64,000 nt of DNA from JAGRCP01 sp942490705. GTDB taxonomy: Bacteria > Chloroflexota > Anaerolineae > Caldilineales > Caldilineaceae. Below the pieces are notes generated by a model. That model saw only the letters and a program-made list of their open reading frames with translations, was not told where the DNA came from and did no database searches. Shown piece by piece: positions 8,463 to 17,426 of the stretch. The first letter of the stretch is position 1; each line of letters starts with the position of its first letter. Both the position numbers and the translations under genes were made by a program. The stretch is taken from NCBI GenBank assembly GCA_942490705.1, contig CALNXY010000019.1, positions 124,001 to 188,000 on the forward strand, written 5' to 3'.

Positions 8463-9878
8463 TCAGGCGTCTCTGTTGGCGTTGGCTGTTGATGTTGCCG
8501 TTGGCTCCGGTGTGGCCGTCGGTGGCGGCGCGACAGCCAGGGGCAGCACTGGAGAACGCTCAGCGATTGCACCGTTGACGTCGATTTCGTCGGCACGCAG
8601 AAGGAACTCGCCGGCATCTTCCAAGATCGTCGTCACCGTCCACAGGCCGCTGGCATCCACCGTCGTCGTAGCGATCGCCGTCTCATCCAGTGAAATCTGA
8701 ATGGTGCTCTCCGGCGCACCTGTTCCGTTGAGCGTCAGGCTGTTGCTAATAATGCCGCTGTTCAGAATCACGGCGCCCAATGCCGGACGGATTGGCGTAG
8801 CCGTGGGCGTATTGGTCGCAGTGGGTTCCGGGGTCGCCGTTTCGGTTGCCGTTGGCACAGGCGTTTCAGTTGGTTCAGGCGTCGCCGTTTCGGTTGCCGT
8901 TGGTTCCGGTGTTTCCGTCGGCGTCACCGTTGGTTCGGGGGTTTCGGTTGGCGTTTCAGTTGGTTCCGGCGTGGCTGTATTCGTAGCCGTCGGCTCAGGC
9001 GTCTCTGTCGGCGTGGCTGTCGCCGTTGGCTCCGGTGTGGCCGTCGGCGGCGGCGCGACAGACAGGGGCAGCACTGGAGAACGCTCAGCGATTGCGCCGC
9101 TGGCGTCGATTTCGTCGGCACGTAGAAGGAACTCGCCGGCATCTTCCAAGATCGTCGTCACCGTCCACAGGCCGCTGGCATCCACCGTCGTCGTAGCGAT
9201 CGCACTCTCATCCAGTGAAATCTGAATGGTGCTCTCCGGCGCACCTGTTCCGTTGAGCGTCAGGCTGTTGCTGATGATGCCGCTGTTCAGAATCACGGCG
9301 CCCAATGCCGGACGGATTGGCGTCGCCGTGGGCTCCGGAGTCGCAGTTGCCGTCTCCGTCGGTTCGGGAGTCTCTGTCGGTGTCTCCGTCGGTTCTAAGG
9401 TCGCTGTTTCGGTTGCCGTTGGTTCCGGTGTCTCGGTTGGTGTTTCCGTAGGCGTTGCCGTTGGTTCAGGCGTATTGGCCGATGTGGCCGTGGGCTCCGG
9501 TGTCTCGGTTGGCGTGGCTGTGGGCTCAGGAGTGGCCGTAGGCGGCGGATCCACGACCAGTCGGACTGGCGCCGCACGCTCCGCAACGAGGCCATCAGTG
9601 CCGATTTCGTCGGCACGCAGGAGGAACTCGCCAACATCCTCCAAGATCGTCGTCACCGTCCACAGGCCGCTGGCATCTACCGTCGTCGTAGCGATCGCAC
9701 TCTCATCCAGCGAAATCTGAATGGTGCTCTCCGGCGCACCTGTTCCGTTGAGCGTCAGGCTGTTGCTAATAATGCCGCTGTTCAGAATCACGGCGCCCAA
9801 TGCCGGACGGATTGGCGTAGCCGTGGGCGTATTGGTCGCAGTGGGTTCCGGGGTCGCCGTTTCGGTTGCCGTTGGCAC
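8463..9878 (-). CDS. Middle fragment of the frameshifted surface protein, three near-identical Ig-like repeats
   Basis: The frame encodes three almost identical Ig-like units beginning RPALGAVILNSGIISNS, separated by TPEPTATPTETP stalks. The listed GTG start lies within a stalk and has no ribosome site, so it is a continuation of the upstream frame, not a true start. The frame ends at 8463 because of a one-base insertion near 8482 and a tandem 7-bp duplication (GGCTCAG twice, 8453-8466). The opposite strand also has long open frames here (GVAVGSGVSV repeats), but those are the antisense of the proline/threonine codons. Function would be a spacer or adhesive rod between the membrane and the wall-distal part. 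Confidence 0.7.
   Translation of the reverse strand: MPTATETATPEPTATNTPTATPIRPALGAVILNSGIISNSLTLNGTGAPESTIQISLDESAIATTTVDASGLWTVTTILEDVGEFLLRADEIGTDGLVAERAAPVRLVVDPPPTATPEPTATPTETPEPTATSANTPEPTATPTETPTETPEPTATETATLEPTETPTETPEPTETATATPEPTATPIRPALGAVILNSGIISNSLTLNGTGAPESTIQISLDESAIATTTVDASGLWTVTTILEDAGEFLLRADEIDASGAIAERSPVLPLSVAPPPTATPEPTATATPTETPEPTATNTATPEPTETPTETPEPTVTPTETPEPTATETATPEPTETPVPTATETATPEPTATNTPTATPIRPALGAVILNSGIISNSLTLNGTGAPESTIQISLDETAIATTTVDASGLWTVTTILEDAGEFLLRADEIDVNGAIAERSPVLPLAVAPPPTATPEPTATSTANANRDA
8530..9809 (-). repeat. Three tandem ~260-bp Ig-like repeat units
   Basis: Units lie at about 9809-9548, 9313-9054 and 8789-8530 on the minus strand, each encoding the same Ig-like domain with only a few differences. 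Positions 8692-8864 and 9712-9884 are identical for 173 bp at an offset of exactly 1020 bp. Such long identity can promote recombination and can also confuse assembly. Confidence 0.85.
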
Positions 9879-12823
9879 AGGCGTCTCTGTCGGCGTCTCC
9901 GTACAGGCGTCTCTGTCGGTTCCGTCGCCGTTTCGGTTGCCGTTGGCTCCGGTGTTTCCGTCGGCGTTTCCGTAGGCACAGGCGTTTCAGTTGGTTCAGG
10001 CGTCGCCGTTGCGGTTGCCGTTGGCTCCGGTGTTTCCGTCGGCGTTTCCGTCGGCTCGGGCGTATTGGTCGATGTGGCGGTCGGCTCCGGAAGGGCCGCA
10101 GCCAGTAGTGAACGCAATGCGCCGGTAGGGATCATCACGGGCAGCGTGGCGCCATCGGCGCTGATGCCTTCGATCTCCAGGTCGATCTCGGCCGGGTCTT
10201 CCACTCCGGCCTGCAAGGACCACGCGCCATCGGCCGCGACCTGCGTCTCCGTCGACGGCGCAGCGTTGATGCCCAGACGTACGATCGCGTCGGGCTGTCC
10301 CGTGCCGCGCACCAGCAGCGCCAGTTGTGCGGCGTCAGAGATCAGCTCAACGCTGTCGACGACAACGGGAATGGGCGTAGGCGCGGCAGTCGGTGTTGGC
10401 GCTGCAGTTGGCTGGGCGAGAATCAGAATACGGCTCGGGGCGCTCTCTGCGCCGTCCACGTAGCGTGCGGCCAAGTCAAAACTGCCAGGCTCGGCCAGAT
10501 TGATCTCGTACGACCAGCGGCCATCATCCCCGGTGAAGGCGACGCCATTGAGTGCTTCGTCAACCAGGATTTCGATGCTGCTGTTGGGGCGTGCCGCGCC
10601 CGCCAAGGCGATGCGCCCCGGCTCCATTGCACCGGCAGCCGCAACCTCAAGCGTGGGCGGAATGGGCCGAATCCCAGCAGTTGGCGTTGTCTCCGTCACA
10701 GGCAGCGTCAGCGTGAGCGTCGTCAGTCCGTCGTCGACCGTGTCAGTGAGAAGTTCGGTCGGCGTAAGGGTCGCGGCGATGGTGATCGCATCCCGCTCCG
10801 CATCAGCGGCAGGCGTCATGGTGATGGGAGCGGACGTCGCAATCGCAACTGCAGTCCCCGTAACGGCATCATCAACCGTGACGACGACTTCCGTAGAAGT
10901 AACAGTCGCAGCCAAAGTTGCCGTAACCGTCGGTGTCACAGTTGGTATTGAAGTTGGTATTGAAGTTGGTATTGAAGTGGGTGTGACAGCGGCAACTGTT
11001 GCTGACACCGTCGCCGAAGCTGTAACCGTAACCACGCCGGCGGCGTCGGGCGGCACAGTTGCGGTGACGTCGATCGTCGGCGTAATTGCTGTGACGGTCT
11101 CAACCAAAGCGATCTCATCAGAGGTCGGCACTGGCACTTCTACCGTGGCCGTGGCCTCAACCGCTGTCGCTGCGGCTGCAACTGCAGCGGGCTCTGTCGG
11201 AGGGAGTGTCGCTTCTGCATCGGCTATGGCGGGCGCGGTGAGGACAGAAATGGCCACGGGCTCGCTGCCGCCTGCGGCGTTGGCGGCACGAATCGTGTAG
11301 TCGCCCGGCGCTAGCAGCTGCGCCTCCAGGGTCCAGCTACCCGTCTCGTCAGCCATGGCGACACCCATTAGCAAATCGTCAAGCAGAACCTCAACTTCCT
11401 CGCCGGGATTGCCTTGGCCACTGATCGTAATCGGCCCGGTCGTCAATGCATCGGCAAACTGTTCTGCATCTAGCGATGCCGGAACGGCTGCTTCGTCCAC
11501 CGGATCCGCCACCGGATCCGCCATCGTATCCGCTTCGTCCACGAGTGCTTCAACAACGCTGATCGCCATCGGCGTGCTGCGCCCACTTTGTGCGCCTTCT
11601 GCCGTCAACTCATATGCCCCGGGCGCCAGGATGCGCGCGTTTAGCGCCCACTGTCCGGCTTCATCCGCCTCGGCCTCGCCCAAAGGCAGTGTGTCAATAA
11701 AGACGATGACTTGTTCAGAAGGCGCGCCTGTACCCTGAATCATGAGGGGGCCGACCGGCAAATCGCCGCTCAGCATCGTTTCGTCAATCGTTGGCGGAGC
11801 AACAGCCGCCGCATCATCCGTCACCGCATCATCCGTCACCGCTTCATCCGCTGTCTCACCTGCCGCTGTCTCGCTGGCAGATCCGGCGACAGAGTCGGAA
11901 GCAGAGTCGGTGGCCTCAGCAACCACATCATCGGTCGACGTCGCGGCCGCGTCAACGGCAATCGTCAGAGACTCGCCAGCCACACCGTCGCTACTGCGCA
12001 CGTCAAGCGTATACTGGCCCGGGGAAAGGAGGCGTGCGTCCAACGTCCAGACACCGTCATCATCGACGGGCACTCGTCCCAGAAGCAGGCTGTCAAGGAA
12101 CACTTCAACCTCGCTGCCCGGCATTCCCTGACCGGAAATCGAATTGAGCCCGGTTGTCAGCGCGCTGCCAAGCGCCAGCGAGTCGAACTGGGGCGGTTCA
12201 GCCGGAGCGATCACGGTCAGGCGTGCGGGATCACTGGCGCCCCCCTGACTATTCTGTGCGACCAGTACATAGTCACCGGGAGCCAGCAGCTGAATTTCTT
12301 TCGACCAGCTGCCGTCGTCAGCCACCGCGATCGTGCCAAGCGAAAGCCCGTCCAGCAAGAGTTCCACTTCGTCAGCCGGCGCAGCCGTCCCAACAATGGT
12401 CGTTCGGCCTGTTTCAAGGGGCGCAGTCTCCACGCCAGGATCGATCGACGGTACGACCAACGGTTCCTCGGTGGCTGCCTGTGCCGGGGCTGCCGAATCG
12501 CTTTCAGCATCGCTTTCAGCTGCCGCAGCGCGCCCGGTTCCCACCGTCTCATCGTCGGTGGCTGCCTCAGTGGATGTCTCAGTGGTTGTCTCAGTGACTG
12601 CGTCACGCGCAACTCCGACCTGCGCCGCCAACTCAACGTCGGTCGTGTAGGTGGGAACAGGCGTGGACAGCGTCATTTCGTTTTCATCTGACTCAGGCTG
12701 GTTCAATCCACGTACGTTGCCAAAGACAAAGAGGACGACAATGAGTAGGAGAATGAGTACGGCTACCGCAAATTTGGCCTGGTCATAGCGCTTGACTTCG
12801 CGGGGGGTATGTCGTGGTGACAT
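9788..12823 (-). CDS. N-terminal fragment of a large Ig-like repeat surface protein
   Basis: The start is the ATG at 12823 (GAAGGA upstream). Residues about 12-36 form one membrane segment, a signal anchor or uncleaved signal. At least six Ig-like units of ~85 residues follow, each with a core like GTGAPxxxVxVxxDxxxLG and ending in LLAPGxY. A threonine/alanine/valine-rich segment interrupts them after the fourth. The reading frame then enters a TPEPTETP stalk. Near 9902 four bases appear to be missing relative to neighbouring repeats (expected codons for TPVPTET read as TPVRRR), and the last ~35 residues become arginine-rich nonsense. With the downstream frames restored, the protein would be about 2,000 residues and end in LPDTG. 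Real mutation, phase variation and assembly error are all possible. Confidence 0.75.
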   Translation of the reverse strand: MSPRHTPREVKRYDQAKFAVAVLILLLIVVLFVFGNVRGLNQPESDENEMTLSTPVPTYTTDVELAAQVGVARDAVTETTTETSTEAATDDETVGTGRAAAAESDAESDSAAPAQAATEEPLVVPSIDPGVETAPLETGRTTIVGTAAPADEVELLLDGLSLGTIAVADDGSWSKEIQLLAPGDYVLVAQNSQGGASDPARLTVIAPAEPPQFDSLALGSALTTGLNSISGQGMPGSEVEVFLDSLLLGRVPVDDDGVWTLDARLLSPGQYTLDVRSSDGVAGESLTIAVDAAATSTDDVVAEATDSASDSVAGSASETAAGETADEAVTDDAVTDDAAAVAPPTIDETMLSGDLPVGPLMIQGTGAPSEQVIVFIDTLPLGEAEADEAGQWALNARILAPGAYELTAEGAQSGRSTPMAISVVEALVDEADTMADPVADPVDEAAVPASLDAEQFADALTTGPITISGQGNPGEEVEVLLDDLLMGVAMADETGSWTLEAQLLAPGDYTIRAANAAGGSEPVAISVLTAPAIADAEATLPPTEPAAVAAAATAVEATATVEVPVPTSDEIALVETVTAITPTIDVTATVPPDAAGVVTVTASATVSATVAAVTPTSIPTSIPTSIPTVTPTVTATLAATVTSTEVVVTVDDAVTGTAVAIATSAPITMTPAADAERDAITIAATLTPTELLTDTVDDGLTTLTLTLPVTETTPTAGIRPIPPTLEVAAAGAMEPGRIALAGAARPNSSIEILVDEALNGVAFTGDDGRWSYEINLAEPGSFDLAARYVDGAESAPSRILILAQPTAAPTPTAAPTPIPVVVDSVELISDAAQLALLVRGTGQPDAIVRLGINAAPSTETQVAADGAWSLQAGVEDPAEIDLEIEGISADGATLPVMIPTGALRSLLAAALPEPTATSTNTPEPTETPTETPEPTATATATPEPTETPVPTETPTETPEPTATETATEPTETPVRRRRQRRLCQRQPKRRPRNPLRPIRPRLRQSVRHWAP
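10941..10976 (-). repeat. 12-bp tandem repeat, three copies, in the surface-protein gene
   Basis: GTTGGTATTGAA is repeated three times head to tail, encoding SIPT units on the minus strand. Because the unit is a multiple of three, slippage here would change length without breaking the frame. Confidence 0.8.
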
Positions 12824-12886
12824 GGGGTACAATCCTTCGTTGCTGAAGCGGCCATCATTTTAATTGCCGCCGATGCGCGAGCCGAG

Positions 12887-13318
12887 CTAGAGCAGGGTCT
12901 TGGCCTGTGCGATCCAATCTTCCGCCGCAATTTTCTGGTTTGTCGCGACGGCTGCCTCCAAGGCTTGCGGCGATGCCTGTGCCAGGTCGGCATATGAGAC
13001 GATGCCGGCCGCGTTCAGCCGCTCGGCAAAAACCGGCCCGATTCCCTTGACCACGGTCAAGTCATCAGCGACATCAGCAGCTTGGTCTTCCACCGATTGC
13101 CCAGATGGCGCAACCTCGGTGGTGTCCGTCGCTACGGTCGGATCCGGAATCTCGTACCCGGACTTTAGACGCTCAAGCTCTTGGCGTGCCTGGTGTAGCT
13201 CACTGTAGAGGACGGGGTCTGCTGTGGCTTGTCGTCTATCACTACTGCGCCGAGTCAGCAGCCACTCACCGATCCAACCGATGAGAAGGCCGGCGGCCAT
13301 GCCAAGCCAGAATTGCAT
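12887..13318 (-). CDS. Membrane-anchored helix-hairpin-helix protein
   Basis: The ATG at 13318 has GGGGA upstream; the frame is open further but without support. The 143-residue product starts with a membrane segment (FWLGMAAGLLIGWIGEWLL), then a charged, partly helical linker. It ends with a domain LTVVKGIGPVFAERLNAAGI followed by SYADLAQASPQALEAAV. The KGIGPVFAERL core is a helix-hairpin-helix of the type fused to many small proteins (related to DUF4332-like domains). Such domains usually bind DNA or protein non-specifically; here the anchor would place it on the inner face of the membrane. The gene lies just upstream of the large surface protein on the same strand, 63 bases away, and may share its transcript. 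Exact role unknown. Confidence 0.7.
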   Translation of the reverse strand: MQFWLGMAAGLLIGWIGEWLLTRRSSDRRQATADPVLYSELHQARQELERLKSGYEIPDPTVATDTTEVAPSGQSVEDQAADVADDLTVVKGIGPVFAERLNAAGIVSYADLAQASPQALEAAVATNQKIAAEDWIAQAKTLL

Positions 13319-13519
13319 AGGGTATTTCCCCTTCTGTAATTGCGTTGCGCGTTGTTCAGGTCCATTGCGGACCATTTCAGCTTCTTTGTACCATAATTCA
13401 GCGGTGACGACCAATCCGATTCGCCAATTTGCAACGCCTGTTCCAGGCCTGTTTGACCGTTCTGTCTCGCCGTTGCATAATCAGCTAGCCGACGCCAACG
13501 CCCCACGATTCGGATAGCC

Positions 13520-15061
13520 ATGACCGACGATCAGCAACACTCTTCTCCACAAAATGAGCAGAATCGTTCGCAAAATGACGACCTTGGCGAGGAACGGCGC
13601 CAAGACAACCAGCCCTACCTGGTCAAGATCTCCACTTCGCGGCCCGACGGTGGCAGCGAGAAGCCATTGGGCGCCCAACAATCCGCTGACTTTGCCATCG
13701 ATGAAACGCCCGTCCGACGGCGGCGGCGGCGCATTTCGCTTTATCAAGGACCGTGGGCCCTTATCATCGGTTTTGCCGCGATTATTGTGATTGGCGCATT
13801 CCTACTCAAATTGCCGGCCGCGGCCGCGCCTGGCGTTTCGATCACGTGGGGCGAAGCATTTTTTACGGCGACCAGCGCGACAACGGTCACCGGCCTCGTG
13901 GTCTTGACGACCGCAACTGACTTTTCCTTCCTGGGCCAGGTCATTATTCTCATCTTGCTCCAGGTGGGTGGTGTCGGTTTCGTTGCTTTCTCTGTCCTGC
14001 TTTTCCGACTGATTGGTCGGCGAATCAACCTCCAGACGCGCCTGATTGTGCAGCAGTCTCTGGGCACGCGCCAGGCCAGCGGCGTCCTAAGGCTGGCGCT
14101 TTACGTGCTTGGCATCACCCTAACCCTGGAAGCGATTGGCGCGGTGTTGCTCTGGCTGCGCTGGCGAACGGCCATGCCCGAACGAGACGCCATTTGGTAC
14201 GCCATTTTTCATGCCATCAGCAGCTACTGTAACGCCGGCTTCGATCTTTTCTCCGGCACCGACAAAGGCGTGCTCTTTGGCTTTGGCACGGACTGGTACA
14301 CCCTGACCGTCATGGGCACGCTGATCGTGCTGGGCAGCTTTGGCATCACCGTGATGTACGATCTGTGGAACTATCCCGGCTATCGTTTTCTGGGTTTGAA
14401 CACGCGTTTCACTTTGCTCATGGCCGCCGTATTGACTTTAATCGGCGTCATGGTCTTCATGGCTGATCCCCTTTTCCACAATACGCTCTTCAGCAATGTG
14501 CCATTCAATCAACGCTTCGCCGTGGCGCTCTTTTCCGTTGTTTCGTCGCGTACAGCCGGGTTGACCATCGTGCCGCTCCAGGACCTGGGTGAGGCGACGC
14601 AACTGATCATCATGTTGTGGATGTTCATCGGCGGGGCGCCAGCGAGCATGGCCGGCGGCGTTAGTACCAGCACAGTCGCGGTGATCATCTTTGCCGTGAT
14701 CGCCACATCCCGCGGTCTGGGTGAGACCATCAGCTTCCGGCGCACGATCCCAGTCGAGACGATTGCCAAAGCCGTCGCCATTATGACTGTCAGTTCGTTG
14801 CTGGTCCTGGTGATCACGCTCCTGCTGTCGCTTAATCATGAAGGGGAAATCTTCACCGTTGGGTTTGAGGTGATCAGCGCGTTCGCCAACGCCGGCTATT
14901 CGCTCGACTTTACGGGTGACATGGATAATTTTGGACGCTTTCTGATCGCGTTTACAATGTTCTGGGGACGGTTGGGGCCCTTGACAATCGTTGTTGCCCT
15001 TGCCCAGCGCCAGCAGCCCAGCTTCGTGCATTATCCCGAGGAACCGATTATTTTGGGCTAG
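13520..15061 (+). CDS. KtrB/TrkH-family potassium uptake channel subunit
   Basis: The 513-residue product has a hydrophilic N-terminal extension of about 75 residues and then the four M1-P-M2 repeats of K+ transporters. The four selectivity-filter segments can be seen as ATTVTGLVV, SSYCNAGFD, SSRTAGLT and SAFANAGYS, each with the conserved glycine. These proteins import K+ (often with Na+ coupling) and normally need a cytoplasmic RCK partner (KtrA/TrkA), which is not in this window. It is divergently transcribed from the helix-hairpin-helix gene, 200 bases away. Family assignment is firm; the choice between Ktr and Trk is not. Confidence 0.92.
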   Translation: MTDDQQHSSPQNEQNRSQNDDLGEERRQDNQPYLVKISTSRPDGGSEKPLGAQQSADFAIDETPVRRRRRRISLYQGPWALIIGFAAIIVIGAFLLKLPAAAAPGVSITWGEAFFTATSATTVTGLVVLTTATDFSFLGQVIILILLQVGGVGFVAFSVLLFRLIGRRINLQTRLIVQQSLGTRQASGVLRLALYVLGITLTLEAIGAVLLWLRWRTAMPERDAIWYAIFHAISSYCNAGFDLFSGTDKGVLFGFGTDWYTLTVMGTLIVLGSFGITVMYDLWNYPGYRFLGLNTRFTLLMAAVLTLIGVMVFMADPLFHNTLFSNVPFNQRFAVALFSVVSSRTAGLTIVPLQDLGEATQLIIMLWMFIGGAPASMAGGVSTSTVAVIIFAVIATSRGLGETISFRRTIPVETIAKAVAIMTVSSLLVLVITLLLSLNHEGEIFTVGFEVISAFANAGYSLDFTGDMDNFGRFLIAFTMFWGRLGPLTIVVALAQRQQPSFVHYPEEPIILG

Positions 15062-15108
15062 CCGCACCTTGTATTTGGCGGCAGTTGCAATTTGTCATTA
15101 ATCGATGA

Positions 15109-16038
15109 ATGGATAAGCAGTCCGCTTTTATGTCCCAAAATCCACTTCCAATCGTACAGAGCTGCCCTCACGCCGGCATGGGCATACCGCCAGAGGTTCA
15201 AGACAAGCTGGCGATTTCCACCGTCGATCTCTACAACGACTGTGATCTTTGGGCCGACCTACACTACGATTTTGCCCACGCCGATTTAGATCCATATGTC
15301 CCCGATGGCTACACGCGTGGTACGCTGGCGTTTGTGAAATCACCGATCGCACGCGCGCTGATCGACCCCAATCGTTACCCGGAAGATCTGAGCAATCCAG
15401 ACGGTCCTGTGAAGCTTGAGACAAGCTATGGACGCGCGATTTATCGTGAAACAATCGACTATCGCCTTCAACAAAGCCTGCTGGAGCATTATTGGCGCGC
15501 CTATCATTTGGAATTGCATGCCGCGCTGCAAAACAACGCCGGCCGCATGAAGCTCTTTTTGGACTGTCACAGTATGGCCCAACGGGGCCCAACTGCCTAC
15601 GACTATCCAGGCGCGGTACGTCCGCTCATCTGCCTCTCCAATAATGGTGATGTGCGCGGCGAGCCGGTTGCAAACTGCGGCCCCACCAGCTGCTCCGGCG
15701 AGTTCATTCGTGCGGCTGCGCAGATTGCCGCAGAACTCTTCGAGGGGATGCCCCTTGTTGAACCGACCCCAGGCGTTACGCCCCCTGCGGCAGCCATCAA
15801 TTGGCCCTTTCGGGGAGGCTTTATCGTCGAACAGTATCTTCGCCCCGATTATCTCGCCTATAGTGGCACCTCGACCAGCATGACGCGCGCGCCCGCCATG
15901 CTGGTCGAGGTGAACCGTGGGCTCTTCGTCGGCGACCAGGCGGCCGATACGCCAATGCAGCCGCCTGACCATGCGCGCATTGCTGAAGTGCGTAAGCGCC
16001 TCTACCAGTGGGCAACGCGCGTCTTAGAGCTACTTTAG
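15109..16038 (+). CDS. N-formylglutamate amidohydrolase family protein
   Basis: The product of 309 residues carries SCPHAGMGIP near the N-terminus, NDCDLWADLHYDF, and LDCHSMAQRGP. These correspond to the metal-binding His/Asp clusters of the N-formylglutamate amidohydrolase family (zinc peptidase-like fold). Family members hydrolyse N-formylglutamate in histidine degradation or act on other N-acyl amino acids. No other hut gene is nearby, so the substrate is open. There is no strong ribosome site; an alternative start is the ATG at 15130, seven codons in. The next gene follows after about 55 bases. Confidence 0.82.
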   Translation: MDKQSAFMSQNPLPIVQSCPHAGMGIPPEVQDKLAISTVDLYNDCDLWADLHYDFAHADLDPYVPDGYTRGTLAFVKSPIARALIDPNRYPEDLSNPDGPVKLETSYGRAIYRETIDYRLQQSLLEHYWRAYHLELHAALQNNAGRMKLFLDCHSMAQRGPTAYDYPGAVRPLICLSNNGDVRGEPVANCGPTSCSGEFIRAAAQIAAELFEGMPLVEPTPGVTPPAAAINWPFRGGFIVEQYLRPDYLAYSGTSTSMTRAPAMLVEVNRGLFVGDQAADTPMQPPDHARIAEVRKRLYQWATRVLELL

Positions 16039-16094
16039 GCAACAAGCCAGCCCCCTCCTAAATCCCGTCGATCAGCCGATCGGGAAGGATCAAA

Positions 16095-16910
16095 ATGCCC
16101 AGTTTACTACACGAAAATGAATTGTCCGGCTATCTTCAAACCGCGACTGAGCTTGCCCACATGGGAGGAGAAACCGCGGCCGGCTACTTCCGCCATATCG
16201 ATGCGCGCCGGAAGGCCGACGGCAGCCTCGTCACCGTTGCAGATGAAACCGTAGACCGTCTGATCTGCGACGCTCTGCAACAGCGTTACCCCAACCACGC
16301 CGTGCTCAGCGAGGAACAGCGTACGATCTATGACCCAAACGATGAGTTCACCTGGGTCATAGACCCCATTGATGGCACAACCAATTTCGCCCGCGGCATG
16401 ACCTTTTGGGGAGTCGCCATCGGCCTCCTGCATCAAGGAAATCCAGTCGTAGGCGTTATCCACATGCCGTTGTTGCAAGAAACCTATAGCGCGGTCGCGG
16501 GACAAGGCGCCACCCTTAACAACAGACCCATCCATAGCGCACGCGAAACAATCCCGACAGATCAACACCTCATGACCCAGTGCACCCGCACTGCGCGCGA
16601 GCGCACGATCGAGACGCCGCTCAAATCACGCATGTTGGGGAGCGCGGCCTATCACCTCATGCAGGTGGCGCAAGGCGCAGCTTTGGCCGACGTTGAAGCC
16701 ACGCCGAAGATTTGGGACATTGCGGCAGGCGCAATTATTCTGGCGGAAGCCGGTGCGCTGCTAACCCGACAGGACGGCTCAGACGTTTTCCCCCTCCCTG
16801 CCGTATTTCAGGACTATGCGCAGCATGACTTTGCCATCCTTGCGGCGGCCAATGCTCCTATGCATCAACTGATGCTGACAGCAGTGGCCAATGCACAGAC
16901 TGTGGCATAA
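16095..16910 (+). CDS. Inositol monophosphatase family protein
   Basis: This 271-residue protein has the metal-binding signature of the Mg2+-dependent phosphatase superfamily: SEEQ at about residue 75, WVIDPIDGTTNFARG around 92-106, and WDIAAGAIILAEAG near the C-terminus. Members dephosphorylate myo-inositol-1-phosphate, histidinol phosphate, or PAP/fructose-1,6-bisphosphate. Nothing here decides between them. GGAAGG precedes the ATG. It could work in phosphatidylinositol or compatible-solute synthesis, but no partner gene is adjacent. Confidence 0.9.
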   Translation: MPSLLHENELSGYLQTATELAHMGGETAAGYFRHIDARRKADGSLVTVADETVDRLICDALQQRYPNHAVLSEEQRTIYDPNDEFTWVIDPIDGTTNFARGMTFWGVAIGLLHQGNPVVGVIHMPLLQETYSAVAGQGATLNNRPIHSARETIPTDQHLMTQCTRTARERTIETPLKSRMLGSAAYHLMQVAQGAALADVEATPKIWDIAAGAIILAEAGALLTRQDGSDVFPLPAVFQDYAQHDFAILAAANAPMHQLMLTAVANAQTVA

Positions 16911-17013
16911 TGCACTCAAGTGTCGGCAGCAAACCGAGTCGTTCGCGATCTGCTACTTCGGCCTGGGCGCTTATTGCGTTGTGATGGTTATTTATAGTTG
17001 AGAGATGCTTTGT

Positions 17014-17421
17014 ATGGCTACACGAAATGACACATCAACACAGATTCTTAAGCAGACGCAACATGGTGAACTTGAAGTCGGACACGTTGACGCCGAACGC
17101 GTGATTTTTCGCCGAGACGGGCAATCCGATACGGTGATCGGGCGGGTCGATGAGGATGGACGGGTCTTTCGCCAGACAACCTACGACGAGCGCGAAGTTG
17201 GACAGGTAAGCGACGACGGGGCCGTGCGCAGTCACGGCCTCTTCGAAGGCGGTGAACTGGGCTGGCTCGACCCAGACGGGGTCGTCGTTCAGGGAGGCTA
17301 TATTTTGGGTGAGGAGACCGTGGGGCGCGTAGAGGGCCCGCAACGCGCAGCAGCCGCAGCCGCCCTGCTGCTGATCTTTCTACCCGAAGACGCCGAGTCG
17401 CAACGACGGGAGCAACGCTGA
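17014..17421 (+). CDS. Small protein of tandem ~20-residue GxVxxDGxV repeats
   Basis: The 135-residue product is mostly four to five tandem units such as GRVDEDGRVFRQ, GQVSDDGAVRSH and GWLDPDGVVVQG, each about 20 residues with alternating hydrophobic positions, suggesting a small beta-rich repeat structure. It ends with an alanine/leucine stretch (AAAAALLLIFLPED) too short to be a confident membrane segment. ATG 17014 is favoured (GAGAG nine bases upstream); ATG 17005 is possible. Five bases separate it from the next gene, so they are probably co-transcribed. I do not recognise a named family and assign no function. Confidence 0.65.
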   Translation: MATRNDTSTQILKQTQHGELEVGHVDAERVIFRRDGQSDTVIGRVDEDGRVFRQTTYDEREVGQVSDDGAVRSHGLFEGGELGWLDPDGVVVQGGYILGEETVGRVEGPQRAAAAAALLLIFLPEDAESQRREQR

Positions 17422-17426
17422 CGTCC

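Noticed and set aside
6900..10100. Short regular repeats that could suggest a CRISPR array
   Set aside because: The repeats vary in length, follow codon triplets (Thr/Pro/Glu/Ala) and lie in open frames of a surface protein. There are no constant repeats with unique spacers and no cas genes.
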